From positions 98,060 to 162,059 of the forward strand of contig JACCWE010000101.1 in assembly GCA_013697785.1 (NCBI GenBank): 64,000 nt of DNA, in the 5' to 3' direction. Shown here one piece after another: positions 1 to 8,804 of the stretch. Position numbers and translations under genes: made by a program. Each line of letters opens with the position of its first letter. Within the stretch, counting starts at the first letter, position 1. Below the pieces are notes generated by a model. That model was not told where the DNA came from, did no database searches, and saw nothing but the letters and a program-made list of their open reading frames with translations. This stretch comes from Gemmatimonadaceae bacterium. GTDB taxonomy: Bacteria > Gemmatimonadota > Gemmatimonadetes > Gemmatimonadales > Gemmatimonadaceae.

Positions 1-804
1 CGGATCTACTCGCTCGGCGCCTACCACCGTCTCAACTCGGCGAACGACTGGGGCGACCCGCTCAGCGTCGGCAGCTCGATCTCCGCGTTGCTCTGGGCGC
101 ACGACGAGGGATTTTATTTTCGAAGCGCTGGCGCCGAGCTGTCGTCGACGACACCGCGCAATGGCGCGTTTACATGGCGAATCTTCGCTGAGCGACAGGA
201 CGACGCGGAGAAGCACACCAATCTCTCCCTGTGGCACACGTTGGGCGGCGCCGGCTTCATCCCGAACATCGGCGCCGAGGATGCGACGGCGTTCGGGATA
301 GGCGCGCAGTATCACCGGTCGTTCGGCCTCGATCCCGAGAAGCTGCGTGGAGCGATCGATGTGCGCGGCGAAGGCGCGACGGGAACCTTCGACTACGCGC
401 GCGCCTCCGCCGAGGCAACGGCCACCCATGGCCTGGGCTCGAAGCTCGATGGCGCGCTCACCGTGAGCGCTGGAAGCTCGGCTGGCGACGTGCCCGTACA
501 GCGCGCGTGGTTTCTCGGCGGCGTCGCGACGGTGCGAGGGCAGGAGCCCGGATCGCAGGCGGGGGACGCGTACTGGCTAGGTCGCGTGGAGCTCGGTCGC
601 AGCTTCTCGGGAGTGCGCCCGACGATCTTCTACGACATCGGCTGGGCGGGCGATCGCGAGAATTTCGCGAGGTCGCTTCGCCCCATCTCCGGCGCGGGAA
701 TCGGCGCGTCGATCCTCGATGGGCTGTTCAGATTCGACATCGCGCACGGGATCAATCCCAACCACGCGCTGCGAGCGGATCTCTACACTTCGGCGAGATT
801 CTAA
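1..804 (+). CDS. Outer-membrane beta-barrel protein, Omp85/D15-like, 3' part
   Basis: The frame is open from base 1, so this is the C-terminal part of a larger gene whose start lies outside the window. The visible 267 residues alternate polar and hydrophobic residues as barrel strands do. They contain a GGVATVRGQ stretch that resembles the VRGF/LRGY loop motif of Omp85 and two-partner-secretion barrels, and they end in phenylalanine (SARF), the usual C-terminal signal for outer-membrane insertion. Family knowledge: such proteins insert or export proteins or lipids at the outer membrane. The POTRA part is not in the window, so BamA, TamA or FhaC-like cannot be told apart. A generic barrel is the main alternative. 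Confidence 0.7.
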   Translation, partial: RIYSLGAYHRLNSANDWGDPLSVGSSISALLWAHDEGFYFRSAGAELSSTTPRNGAFTWRIFAERQDDAEKHTNLSLWHTLGGAGFIPNIGAEDATAFGIGAQYHRSFGLDPEKLRGAIDVRGEGATGTFDYARASAEATATHGLGSKLDGALTVSAGSSAGDVPVQRAWFLGGVATVRGQEPGSQAGDAYWLGRVELGRSFSGVRPTIFYDIGWAGDRENFARSLRPISGAGIGASILDGLFRFDIAHGINPNHALRADLYTSARF

Positions 805-938
805 TGCGCGCCTGACGGATCCACCGCGGGGATGAGCTCGTCGCGAGCGGGAGTCCTCCCAACGGCACAACGCGTGCGCTAACGTTGGCCTAACACTCAG
901 TTACGAAATCACGTCACGCACCCCGGAATGTCCGCCGC
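805..938. other. Intergenic region
   Basis: This is a 134-base gap between the barrel gene and the PAS kinase. I see no clear hairpin with a T-run, no recognisable RNA, and no confident -35/-10 pair. It probably carries the kinase promoter. Confidence 0.3.
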
Positions 939-2726
939 ATGTCGAGTAGCGACCGCACCCCTGGCAGCTCCGCTACGAACACGCCCGAGCTCGATTATCG
1001 AGCGATCTTTGCCGCTTCACCCACTGCGTACCTCCTCGTTCGCGCCGACGCTCCCCGCTGGACGATTCTCGCTGCGAGCGACGAGTACTGCCGCATCACT
1101 CGCCAGAAGCGCGAGAATCTGGTCGGCCGCGGGACGTTCGAGGTATTTCCCGAGAGCCACGGCACCGAGAGCAGTCACGGCAAGCACAATGTGCGATCGT
1201 CATTCGAGGTTGCGCTCTCGATGAGCGGCCGCATCGTTCTACCGATTCAGCGCTACGATCTCCCCCCGGCCGCCGATGGCGACGGCTATGCTGAGCACTA
1301 CTGGCGCATGTCGTCTGCGCCGGTGCAGGGCGCGCACGAAGGCGCCGTCGCCGTGCTCCACGCCGTCGAGAACGTCACCGAACAGATTCTCGCGTCGCGC
1401 GCGCAGGATGAAGCGATCGCCGCGGCGCGCACGGCCGAAGATCGGCTGCGGACAGTGTTCAGCGATGCGCCTGTGGGGATAGCGGTGCTGCGCGGGCCCG
1501 AGCACCGCTTCGAGTCCGCGAACAAGAGCTACATCGACGTGGTAGGCCGAGGGTCACTCATCGGGAAGACAGTGCGCGAGGCGTTCCCCGATCTGGAGGG
1601 GCAGGGGATCTACCCCGCGCTCGACAAGGCCTACGCGACGGGGACGCCGTTCGTCGCCGAGGAGATGCTCATCAAGCTCGATCGAAACGACGATGGCGTG
1701 TTGCTCGACAGCTATTTCGACTTCGTGTACCAGCCGCTGCGCGACCCATCCGGCAGCGTCGAGGGAATCGCCGTCATCATCACCGACGTGACGACGATCG
1801 CGCTGGCGCGAAGAAGCGCCGAGCAGCGTGAGCGTTCGACGTCGGAGCTCAACGAAGCGCTCGTCTCGCAGCAGACAGAGCTCGAGACGCTCAACGCGCA
1901 TCTCCAGGAGCAGGCCATGGAGATGGAGCAGCGGACGGAGGAGGCGCAGACACTCAGCGAGGAGCTCGACGCCGCGAACCAGGCGCTCCGAACGAGCGCC
2001 GAGAGCGCGAACGTCGCTCGCGAGGCGGCGGAGAGCGCGAACAAGACGAAGGCGGACTTCCTCGCGGCCATGAGCCACGAGCTGCGCACGCCGCTCAATG
2101 CCATCAGCGGCTACGCGCAGCTCATGGAGATGGGGCTGCACGGACCGATCACGGACCAGCAGCGCACCTCGCTCGAGCGCATCAGGAGGAGCCACATGGT
2201 GCTTGCGCGCCTCGTGGAGGATGTGCTCAGCTTCGCGCGCATCGATTCGGGGCACGTCGAATACAATCTCACGGACGTTCCACTCGATGCGCTGCTCGAC
2301 GGCGTCGAGGCGCTCGTCTCGCCGCAGCTCGAACTCAAGAGGCTCGGCTACTCCTACTGCCACATCGACTCGCACGTGACCGTGCGCGCGGATCGCGACA
2401 AGGTCGAGCAGATCATGCTCAACCTTCTCTCGAACGCGATCAAGTTCACCGATGCGGGGAGTGTCGTCGTCGAATGCGACATGACGGCGAGCGAGATAAA
2501 GGTGCGCGTGCGCGACACCGGGCGCGGGATTCCCGCGAACAAGCTTCAGTCGATCTTCGAGCCGTTCGTGCAGGTGGAGTCCGGGCTCAAGCGCGGCGCC
2601 GGAGGGACCGGACTCGGTCTCGCGATCAGCAGGGAGCTCGCGCGCGGAATGTCGGGCGACATCATAGCCGAGAGCGTCGAAGGGGATGGCGCGGTGTTCA
2701 CGCTCGTGCTTCTCCGCCGCAACTAG
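939..2726 (+). CDS. PAS-domain sensor histidine kinase
   Basis: This is a 595-residue cytoplasmic kinase with no membrane segment. Two PAS-like domains (about 20-150 and 165-290) are followed by a long Glu/Ala-rich coiled coil (about 290-365). The HisKA domain has the phosphoacceptor His380 in MSHELRTPLNA, and the HATPase domain has the N box (NLLSNAIKF), DTGRGIP and GTGLGLAIS. It should autophosphorylate and pass phosphate to a response regulator, but no regulator gene is adjacent, so it is an orphan here. The quinone oxidoreductase gene starts 3 bases after its stop, so the two are probably co-transcribed. The PAS ligand is not readable from the sequence. Confidence 0.9.
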   Translation: MSSSDRTPGSSATNTPELDYRAIFAASPTAYLLVRADAPRWTILAASDEYCRITRQKRENLVGRGTFEVFPESHGTESSHGKHNVRSSFEVALSMSGRIVLPIQRYDLPPAADGDGYAEHYWRMSSAPVQGAHEGAVAVLHAVENVTEQILASRAQDEAIAAARTAEDRLRTVFSDAPVGIAVLRGPEHRFESANKSYIDVVGRGSLIGKTVREAFPDLEGQGIYPALDKAYATGTPFVAEEMLIKLDRNDDGVLLDSYFDFVYQPLRDPSGSVEGIAVIITDVTTIALARRSAEQRERSTSELNEALVSQQTELETLNAHLQEQAMEMEQRTEEAQTLSEELDAANQALRTSAESANVAREAAESANKTKADFLAAMSHELRTPLNAISGYAQLMEMGLHGPITDQQRTSLERIRRSHMVLARLVEDVLSFARIDSGHVEYNLTDVPLDALLDGVEALVSPQLELKRLGYSYCHIDSHVTVRADRDKVEQIMLNLLSNAIKFTDAGSVVVECDMTASEIKVRVRDTGRGIPANKLQSIFEPFVQVESGLKRGAGGTGLGLAISRELARGMSGDIIAESVEGDGAVFTLVLLRRN

Positions 2727-2729
2727 TCC

Positions 2730-3719
2730 ATGAAGGCGGTCGTGATCACCGCGCCGGGCGGTGCCGATGTGCTCGAGCTTCGCGAGGTCGCGCGGCCGTC
2801 GCCATCGTATGGGCAGGTGCTCGTGCGCGTGCACGCGACGGCGCTCAATCGCGCGGACCTCATGCAGCGCGAGGGAAAGTATCCGCCGCCGCCGGATGCG
2901 CCGAAGGACATCCCCGGAATGGAGTTCGCGGGCGAGGTCGCGGAGCTCGGCCCGGGAGTGCAGCGCTGGAAGGTGGGGCAGCGCGTGTTCGGCATAGTGG
3001 GCGGCGGCTCGTACGCCGAGTATCTGGTGTCGCACGAGCGACTGCTCGCGGCGATCCCCGATTCGCTGAGCTACACCGAGGCAGCGGCGGTGCCCGAGGC
3101 TTTCATCACGGCCCACGACTCGCTCGTGACGCAGGCATCGCTCCGCGCATCGGAGACGGTGCTGATCCACGCAGTGGCGAGCGGCGTCGGCCTCGCGGCG
3201 GTGCAGCTCGTACGCGCGCTCGGCGCCATTCCCTTCGGTACCGCGCGCGAGAAGGGAAAGGTCGTGCGCGCGAAGGAGCTCGGCCTGGAGGATGGATGGG
3301 CGGCGACGGCCGACATGAGCGAGATGGTGTCGCTCGCGAAAGGGTGGACCGGCGGGCGCGGGATCAACGTCGTGCTCGACCTCGTCGGCGGCGCGTACTT
3401 TCCCGCGAGCATCGAGCTGATGGCGCCGCTCGGGCGCTTGATGGAGATCGGCACGCTCGCGGGGCGCGACGCGCAGATCCCGCTTGGCCGCGTGATCGCC
3501 TCGCGCATCACGATTCGGGGAACGATGCTCCGCGGGCGCGCGCTCGAGGAGAAGATCGCGGCCACACGGGCTTTCGAGGAGCAGGTCGTGCCGATGCTCG
3601 CGCGCGGGATCGTGCGAGCGGTGGTCGATCGCGAGTATCCCCTCGCCGAAGTCCGTGCGGCGCACGTGCTTCTCGAGTCGAACGAGACCGTCGGCAAGAT
3701 CGTCCTGCGCGTCGCATGA
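2730..3719 (+). CDS. NAD(P)H:quinone oxidoreductase, PIG3-like MDR family
   Basis: At 329 residues this has the usual length for the zinc-free medium-chain dehydrogenase/reductase family. The N-terminal GroES-like half contains ALNRADLMQREGKYPPPP and PGMEFAGEV, typical of PIG3 (TP53I3)-type quinone reductases. The Rossmann half has an AVASGVGLAAVQ nucleotide-binding loop. No structural-zinc cysteine cluster is visible. The expected reaction is NADPH-dependent reduction of quinones in the cytosol. It sits 3 bases after the PAS kinase, and its stop overlaps the next start (ATGA at 3716-3719), so translation is probably coupled. Confidence 0.9.
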   Translation: MKAVVITAPGGADVLELREVARPSPSYGQVLVRVHATALNRADLMQREGKYPPPPDAPKDIPGMEFAGEVAELGPGVQRWKVGQRVFGIVGGGSYAEYLVSHERLLAAIPDSLSYTEAAAVPEAFITAHDSLVTQASLRASETVLIHAVASGVGLAAVQLVRALGAIPFGTAREKGKVVRAKELGLEDGWAATADMSEMVSLAKGWTGGRGINVVLDLVGGAYFPASIELMAPLGRLMEIGTLAGRDAQIPLGRVIASRITIRGTMLRGRALEEKIAATRAFEEQVVPMLARGIVRAVVDREYPLAEVRAAHVLLESNETVGKIVLRVA

Positions 3720-4816
3720 GGATCGGTCGCGCCACGCTGGTGGTTGCCGCGACGATCGTCGCGGCCATGATCGTGGCATGCAGCGCGGCGATCCTTCCGG
3801 AGTATCGCGGGCCGCGCAGCGACCACTTCGACGGCCGGCACTTCTACAATGAGGAGCCATTCGCGGAGCAGCAGCCCACGGAGCTCACGCGCTGGCAGCT
3901 CGGTCGGCATCGCGGCGCGTGGCCAGACAGCGCCGCGATCGCCGCACCAGCGCCGCCTCGGCGTGTGAGCGGCGGCGAGGTGCGCGTGACGATGGTCAAT
4001 CACGCGACGGTGCTGATACAGCTCGACTCGCTCAACATCCTCACCGATCCAGTGTGGTCCAGGCACGTCGGCTTCGAGGGGCGGATCGGCGTGCGCCGAC
4101 ACCGGCCTCCGGGAATTCCGTTCGACTCGCTTCCAAAGATCGACGTGATCCTGATCAGCCACGATCACTACGATCACATGGACATGCCGACGCTGCTCCG
4201 GCTGCAACGCCGATTTCATCCCCGCATCGTCACGGGGCTCGGCAATCCGGGCTATCTCGCGTCGCAGGGAGTGCAGGGGGCGGAGCAGCTCGACTGGTGG
4301 CAGTCCGCACCGCTCGCGCCGGGCGTGCGCGTGACGGCGGTTCCGGCGAGACACTGGTCCGGACGTTCGCTCTCCGATAGATACGAGCGGCTATGGGAGG
4401 GCTTCGTCATCGAGGGCGCGCGCGACACGATCTACTTCGCCGGCGACACGGGATGGGGGAGGATGTACGAGGAGTTGCACGCGCGCTGGAGCCGCTTCAC
4501 GCTCGCGCTGCTTCCGATCGCGCCGTTCCGGCCGCGGTGGTACATGGCGCGCAAGCATCTGAGTCCGGACGACGCGGTTCGCGCGGCGATCGGGACGAGA
4601 AGCGCGACGGTCGTCCCGATCCACTGGGGAACATTCGAATTAGGCGACGACGGCGAGAGCGAAGCGGTGGACACGCTGCGCGCCGCGGTCGCAACGCTCC
4701 CCGCGCGCTGCCGTCCTCACCTCGCCATCTTACGGAATGGCGAGTCGGCTACCCTCAAACCTCTCGACGACAGCGATTCGTTGACTTTGTCAACTATTTG
4801 TCTCCGCTCGCGTTGA
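3716..4816 (+). CDS. MBL-fold hydrolase lipoprotein, NAPE-PLD/RomA-like
   Basis: This 366-residue protein starts with a signal peptide and a lipobox-like site with Cys22 (MIVAC), so it is probably a lipoprotein. The metallo-beta-lactamase zinc motif HDHYDH is at 149-154. A later FAGDTGWG supplies the bridging Asp, and PIHWGTF the last His. The VNHATVLIQLD and LTDPVWS blocks match the NAPE-phospholipase D / RomA branch of the fold. By family it should hydrolyse a phosphodiester or phospholipid-like substrate at the envelope. Its stop is overlapped by the acyltransferase TTG start. The true substrate is unknown; UlaG-like lactonase activity is an alternative. Confidence 0.8.
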   Translation: MRIGRATLVVAATIVAAMIVACSAAILPEYRGPRSDHFDGRHFYNEEPFAEQQPTELTRWQLGRHRGAWPDSAAIAAPAPPRRVSGGEVRVTMVNHATVLIQLDSLNILTDPVWSRHVGFEGRIGVRRHRPPGIPFDSLPKIDVILISHDHYDHMDMPTLLRLQRRFHPRIVTGLGNPGYLASQGVQGAEQLDWWQSAPLAPGVRVTAVPARHWSGRSLSDRYERLWEGFVIEGARDTIYFAGDTGWGRMYEELHARWSRFTLALLPIAPFRPRWYMARKHLSPDDAVRAAIGTRSATVVPIHWGTFELGDDGESEAVDTLRAAVATLPARCRPHLAILRNGESATLKPLDDSDSLTLSTICLRSR

Positions 4817-6000
4817 CCGACGCGACCCACGCCCCGCGCGACCAGGAGCGTCGCTGGCCGGATTGGCTGAAGCACCTTCGCCGTCGCACCACGACGGGGC
4901 GCTTCATCGCGGAGGTAGATGGACTGCGCTTCGTCGCCATCGCACTGGTCGTGCTCTTTCACGTGCACGATTACCTCACGACGAAGTTTCGCATTCCGGC
5001 GGGGACCGCCGCCAACGAAGACTGGCTCGATCGCTTCGCCGCGACCGGCCACTACGGCGTTCATCTCTTCTTCATCATCAGCGGCTTCGTTCTCGCGCTG
5101 CCGTTCGCGGCTCACCGCCTGGGTGCCCGGCCGCCGGTGACGCTTCGCGCCTACTTCATACGCCGCCTGACGCGCCTCGAGCCTCCGTACATCATCGCGA
5201 TGCTCGGACTCACGGCAGCGCTCGTGCTCACCGGCGCCGCGCACGGTCCGCTCCTCCCGCACCTGCTGGCAAGCCTCGGCTACGTGCACAACATCGTGTA
5301 CGGCGCGCCGAGCACGATCAACGTCGTCGCGTGGTCGCTCGAGATCGAGGTGCAGTTCTACATCCTCGCGCCGGCGCTCGCGATCGTATTCACCATACGC
5401 GATCGCTGGGTGCGGCGCGGCGTCATCATCGCCGCGGCCGCGGCCGTACTCGCGGCGCAGAGCTGGCTCGCGCCCGCCCCGTGGGTGCCGCTCTCCGTGG
5501 TCGGCTTTCTGCAGTTCTTCCTCTGCGGCTTTCTCATCGCCGACCTGTACGTCACCGACTGGAAGGGAAAGCCGTCGCACTCGCTCGGCTGGGACGCCAT
5601 CTCTCTCATCGGATGGCCCGCGCTCGCGTGGCTCTGGATGCAGGACGCCCAGTATCCGGCGATCTTCATCGCACTCGCATTCGTGCTCTTCTGCGCCGCC
5701 TTTCGCGGCACGATCACCTCTCGCGCGCTCGGCACTCCGATCGTCGCGACGATCGGCGGTATGTGCTACTCGATCTATCTACTGCACTTCGCGCTGATCT
5801 CGATCATCGGCCGGCACACGTTATCGGTCGGCTCCAGCTCCGCGCAGTGGATCCATCTGCTCGTGCAGACGGCGATCATCGTGCCGCCGGTGCTGCTCGT
5901 CTGCGGAGTTTACTTCGCGCTGATCGAGCGGCCGTGCATGGAGCGCGACTGGCCCCAGAAGCTGATGGCGCGACTTCGCGGCAGCGCGCGGGCAGCATGA
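4813..6000 (+). CDS. Acyltransferase 3 family membrane protein
   Basis: The protein is about 395 residues with roughly ten hydrophobic segments and hallmarks of the OafA/acyltransferase-3 family: EVDGLRFVAIALVVLFHVH near the N-terminus, YGVHLFFIISGFVLALPF, RRLTRLEPPYI, and WSLEIEVQFYIL. These enzymes move acyl groups from a cytoplasmic donor to sugars of O-antigen or other surface glycans. No ATG fits. I chose the TTG at 4813, which overlaps the upstream stop as TTGA; another in-frame TTG lies at 4798. Its stop overlaps the GT2 start (ATGA at 5997). The context supports a role in glycolipid or polysaccharide modification. Confidence 0.88.
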   Translation: MTDATHAPRDQERRWPDWLKHLRRRTTTGRFIAEVDGLRFVAIALVVLFHVHDYLTTKFRIPAGTAANEDWLDRFAATGHYGVHLFFIISGFVLALPFAAHRLGARPPVTLRAYFIRRLTRLEPPYIIAMLGLTAALVLTGAAHGPLLPHLLASLGYVHNIVYGAPSTINVVAWSLEIEVQFYILAPALAIVFTIRDRWVRRGVIIAAAAAVLAAQSWLAPAPWVPLSVVGFLQFFLCGFLIADLYVTDWKGKPSHSLGWDAISLIGWPALAWLWMQDAQYPAIFIALAFVLFCAAFRGTITSRALGTPIVATIGGMCYSIYLLHFALISIIGRHTLSVGSSSAQWIHLLVQTAIIVPPVLLVCGVYFALIERPCMERDWPQKLMARLRGSARAA

Positions 6001-6764
6001 GCCCGAGCGTCGCCGTGGGCGCGCCTCCACACCTCTCGCTCGTCGTCCCCGTCTACAACGGCGCGGACCGTCTTCCGTCGAGTCTCGAGCAGCTGCGCAC
6101 CTTTCTGCGCGCGCAGCCGTACACGTCGGAGCTCATTCTTGTCGACGACTGCTCGAACGCCGAGACCCGAACGGTTCTCGAGGAGTTCGCGAGCTCGATG
6201 GACGAGGTGCGGCTCATTCGCAACGATGAGAATCGCGGCAAGGGGAGCGCGGTGACGCGGGGGATGCGCGCCGCCGTGGGGAGCTATCGCGTTTTCACCG
6301 ACGCCGATCTCGCGTACCCCGCGAGCGAGGTCGGAAAGATTCTCGCGGATCTCGAAGGCGGAGCGGAGGTCGCGATCGCATGCCGGGTGCTCGCGGAGTC
6401 GCGCTATCTCATGAGCCCGACATTCTTCTCGTACCTCTACACGCGACATGTGATGAGCCGGGTGTTCAACGCTATGGTGCGTTGGACGCTCATTCCGCAC
6501 GTGCTCGATACGCAGGCGGGGCTCAAGGGCTTCACGGCGCACGCGGCGGAGATCGTCTTTCCGCGGATCACGATTCCTCGCTTCGGATTCGACGTCGAGG
6601 CGTTGTTCATCGCGAAGAAGCACAAGCTGTCGCTCATGCAGACGGCGGTTTTCTTCCGCTACGACGAGGAGCCGACGACGGTGCGCTTCGCCGAGGACGC
6701 GCTGCGGATGATGCGCGACCTCGTGCACATTCGGCGCAACGACTGGCGAGGGCGATACGCCTGA
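5997..6764 (+). CDS. GT2 glycosyltransferase, dolichyl-phosphate glucosyltransferase-like
   Basis: This 255-residue protein has a GT-A fold. LSLVVPVYNGADRLPSSL opens the nucleotide-binding domain, ELILVDDCS holds the first acidic pair, NRGKGSAVTRGMRAA follows, and VFTDADLAYP supplies the metal-binding DxD. The order and spacing resemble Alg5/DPG-synthase-type enzymes, which load a sugar onto a polyprenyl phosphate. No C-terminal membrane segments are present, so it is probably peripheral. The GT87 enzyme downstream uses polyprenyl-phosphate sugars in known cases, so this enzyme could make its donor (inference). Its stop lies at the point where the next gene's reading frame begins without a normal start codon. 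Confidence 0.87.
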   Translation: MSPSVAVGAPPHLSLVVPVYNGADRLPSSLEQLRTFLRAQPYTSELILVDDCSNAETRTVLEEFASSMDEVRLIRNDENRGKGSAVTRGMRAAVGSYRVFTDADLAYPASEVGKILADLEGGAEVAIACRVLAESRYLMSPTFFSYLYTRHVMSRVFNAMVRWTLIPHVLDTQAGLKGFTAHAAEIVFPRITIPRFGFDVEALFIAKKHKLSLMQTAVFFRYDEEPTTVRFAEDALRMMRDLVHIRRNDWRGRYA

Positions 6765-6777
6765 TCGCAAGCGACTC

Positions 6778-7596
6778 ATCATCAACGCCGACGATTTCGG
6801 ATTCTCCAGCGGCGTGACGCGCGGGATCGTCGAGGCGTTTTCGGCCGGTAGCGTAACGTCGACGTCGATCATGGCGAACGGTCTCGATTGGGAGAACGCG
6901 GTGCGCCTCGCGCGGGCGAACCGGAAGCTCGGCGTGGGGATCCATCTCAACCTGGTGCAGGGAAGGCCGCTGCTCCGCGTGCCGACGCTCACCGATCCCG
7001 CGACGTCGGAGCTCTACCCTCTCGGCGCCCTCGCGCGCCGCGCGATACTCGGCCGCATCGATGCCGGAGAGCTCGAGGCGGAGACGCGCGCGCAGATCGA
7101 GCGCGTACGCGGCGCAGGAATCGGTGTGACGCATCTCGACAGCCACCGGCACGCGCACGCGATGCCGGGGATTTTCCCTGTGGTCGCGCGCGTGGCGGCC
7201 GAGTCGGGGGTGAGAGTGATTCGTATTCCGCGCGAGCCGCTTGGCATCAACACGCTCGACGCGGGCGCGACGTCGCGTAAGGTCGTGCTCGAGTGGGCGG
7301 TCGGCGCGGCACGCGCGCTGCCGCTTCCCTCTCCGCTCGTGACGACGGACCACTTTCGCGGGATCTCGCTCCAGGGCGGGACGCACTTCGCGAGCCGGCT
7401 CCGACGCGCGCTCGACACACTCGAGCCCGGGAGCACGGAGCTCATGGTGCATCCGGGACACGTCGACTCATCGCTGGCTGCCCAGGATCCGTACACTGCA
7501 CCCCGCGAGATCGAGCTCGCGGAGCTCCTCTCAGCTGGCGTGCGCGAGCGCCTCGCGCGCGGGGACATCGAGCTCGTGAGCTTCGCCGATCTCTGA
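6778..7596 (+). CDS. ChbG/HpnK (YdjC) family carbohydrate deacetylase, start unclear
   Basis: The metal-site motif INADDFG and later HLDSHRHAHAMPG, TDHFRG and MVHPGH identify the YdjC/ChbG/HpnK deacetylase family, which removes acetyl groups from N-acetylated sugars or glycolipids. The first standard start codon in this frame is GTG 6814, but it lies after NADDFG and would remove the metal-binding Asp pair. Between the upstream in-frame stop (6709-6711) and 6784 there is no ATG, GTG, TTG or CTG. Start at a rare ATC (6778 or 6781), readthrough by a +1 shift from the GT2 gene, or a sequence error are all possible. I placed the start at ATC 6778 provisionally. The 3' end overlaps the convergent GT87 gene by 66 bases. 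Confidence 0.8.
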   Translation: MINADDFGFSSGVTRGIVEAFSAGSVTSTSIMANGLDWENAVRLARANRKLGVGIHLNLVQGRPLLRVPTLTDPATSELYPLGALARRAILGRIDAGELEAETRAQIERVRGAGIGVTHLDSHRHAHAMPGIFPVVARVAAESGVRVIRIPREPLGINTLDAGATSRKVVLEWAVGAARALPLPSPLVTTDHFRGISLQGGTHFASRLRRALDTLEPGSTELMVHPGHVDSSLAAQDPYTAPREIELAELLSAGVRERLARGDIELVSFADL

Positions 7597-8727
7597 GGGC
7601 CGATAGGCGATCAGCTCACACATCATGGTGAGCCACGCGAGCGTGCAGGGGAGCGTCTTGAGCCGGTAGTGCACGAAGAAGTTCTGCTGCCAGCTCTTCG
7701 GCGTGATATCCGTTGATGAGATCGAGACGATTAGGATCGTCAGCACCATGATCGTGGTGTGCCACCAGCTCCGCGGCGTGGCGACGAACCAGATCGCGAT
7801 TCCCGTCACCGCGATGACGAACGACGGGGATTCGGACTGGTGGTTGAAGATCACCATGTATACGAGCAGCGCGCACAGGAAGCGTACGCGGAAGGTCGCG
7901 AATGCCCAATTTCTCCAGCGCGCGAGCGGGGACATGAGCAGCACCGTGCCCGCGAGCTGCACGGGCCAGTTCGGCCAGCTCACTCCGAAGATGAGGCGCA
8001 GCTGCTGCATCACACCGCCATAGAGCCCGCCGCCACCGCCTCCGCCAACCGACAGCGCGTCGACCGCCTCGACCGCGCGCCACGACTGGTACTGCGCCGC
8101 GAGCTCGCTCGCGGACACCACGAGTAGCGGGAGGGCGAGCACGACGGAAGTGGCGAGCGCCATCATGAGCGCGAAGCGGAACCGCCTCGGATAGATGACC
8201 GCGAGCGCCAGTGCCGCGAGCGGAAATATCTTCACCGCTGCACCGACCGCGATCGCGAACGCCGCGCCGAGCTCCTGTCGCTTCTCGAAGCAGAGAAAGG
8301 CGAGGATCACGAGTGCAGTGACGAGCGAGTTGCTCTGCGAGCGCTGCATCGATCTAAGCGCTTCGAGGTAGATGAGCGCGAGAGCGATGGTTGCCTGGCG
8401 CGTCGGGAGGAGCTTCTCGACGGCGAAGAACAGCAGGAGCGTGTTGAGCGCATCCCAGAGCGCGAGCGACAGTGCGAACGGGAGCAGGGCGAACGGAGCG
8501 AACAGCACCGCGAAGCTCGGGCTGTATTTGTAGAGGTCCGCGTGATGCTGCAGCTGGGCGGCGTACATGTCCGCGCCTGAAGAAAGATTCAGAAACGACC
8601 AGCGAAAGATCAGGAAATTGTTGTCCGGTCCGCGATGTCCGTATGCCTTCCCGGCCGCGACTACGATGATCGTCACGACGTAGAGTGCGAGCAGCCAGCT
8701 GCGCGCCGAAATGCGGTACGATCGCAT
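7531..8727 (-). CDS. GT87 family membrane glycosyltransferase (DUF2029)
   Basis: This is a 398-residue polytopic protein with about ten membrane segments. The QSNSLVTALVILAF and AVGAAVKIFPLAALAL blocks match the GT87/DUF2029 family, whose characterised mycobacterial members are polyprenyl-phosphate-mannose-dependent mannosyltransferases acting on the outer side of the membrane. A GGGGGGGG run around the middle probably forms a flexible periplasmic loop. It is transcribed toward the ChbG-like gene and overlaps it tail to tail. With the GT2, acyltransferase and deacetylase it fits an envelope glycan module. The sugar and acceptor are unknown. Confidence 0.82.
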   Translation of the reverse strand: MRSYRISARSWLLALYVVTIIVVAAGKAYGHRGPDNNFLIFRWSFLNLSSGADMYAAQLQHHADLYKYSPSFAVLFAPFALLPFALSLALWDALNTLLLFFAVEKLLPTRQATIALALIYLEALRSMQRSQSNSLVTALVILAFLCFEKRQELGAAFAIAVGAAVKIFPLAALALAVIYPRRFRFALMMALATSVVLALPLLVVSASELAAQYQSWRAVEAVDALSVGGGGGGGLYGGVMQQLRLIFGVSWPNWPVQLAGTVLLMSPLARWRNWAFATFRVRFLCALLVYMVIFNHQSESPSFVIAVTGIAIWFVATPRSWWHTTIMVLTILIVSISSTDITPKSWQQNFFVHYRLKTLPCTLAWLTMMCELIAYRPSEIGEAHELDVPAREALAHAS

Positions 8728-8804
8728 GCGGAAGTCTCGCTATCGCGGCTTCTCACCGGAAGTCCGCCAGTTGACTCACCTACAGCTAGCGCCCACTCTT
8801 CGCC

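Noticed and set aside
2474..3715. Upstream extension of the metallo-hydrolase frame
   Set aside because: It overlaps the quinone reductase, and the Arg-rich sequence is not protein-like. A signal peptide begins at 3716.
1554..3860. Long minus-strand open frame (768 codons) opposite the PAS kinase and quinone reductase
   Set aside because: It is Arg/His/Asp-rich with no domain and mirrors two well-identified plus-strand genes. GC-rich codon use opens such frames.
8041..8075. CRISPR-like or simple repeat at the CCGCCA run
   Set aside because: It is the glycine-rich loop of the GT87 protein read on the other strand.
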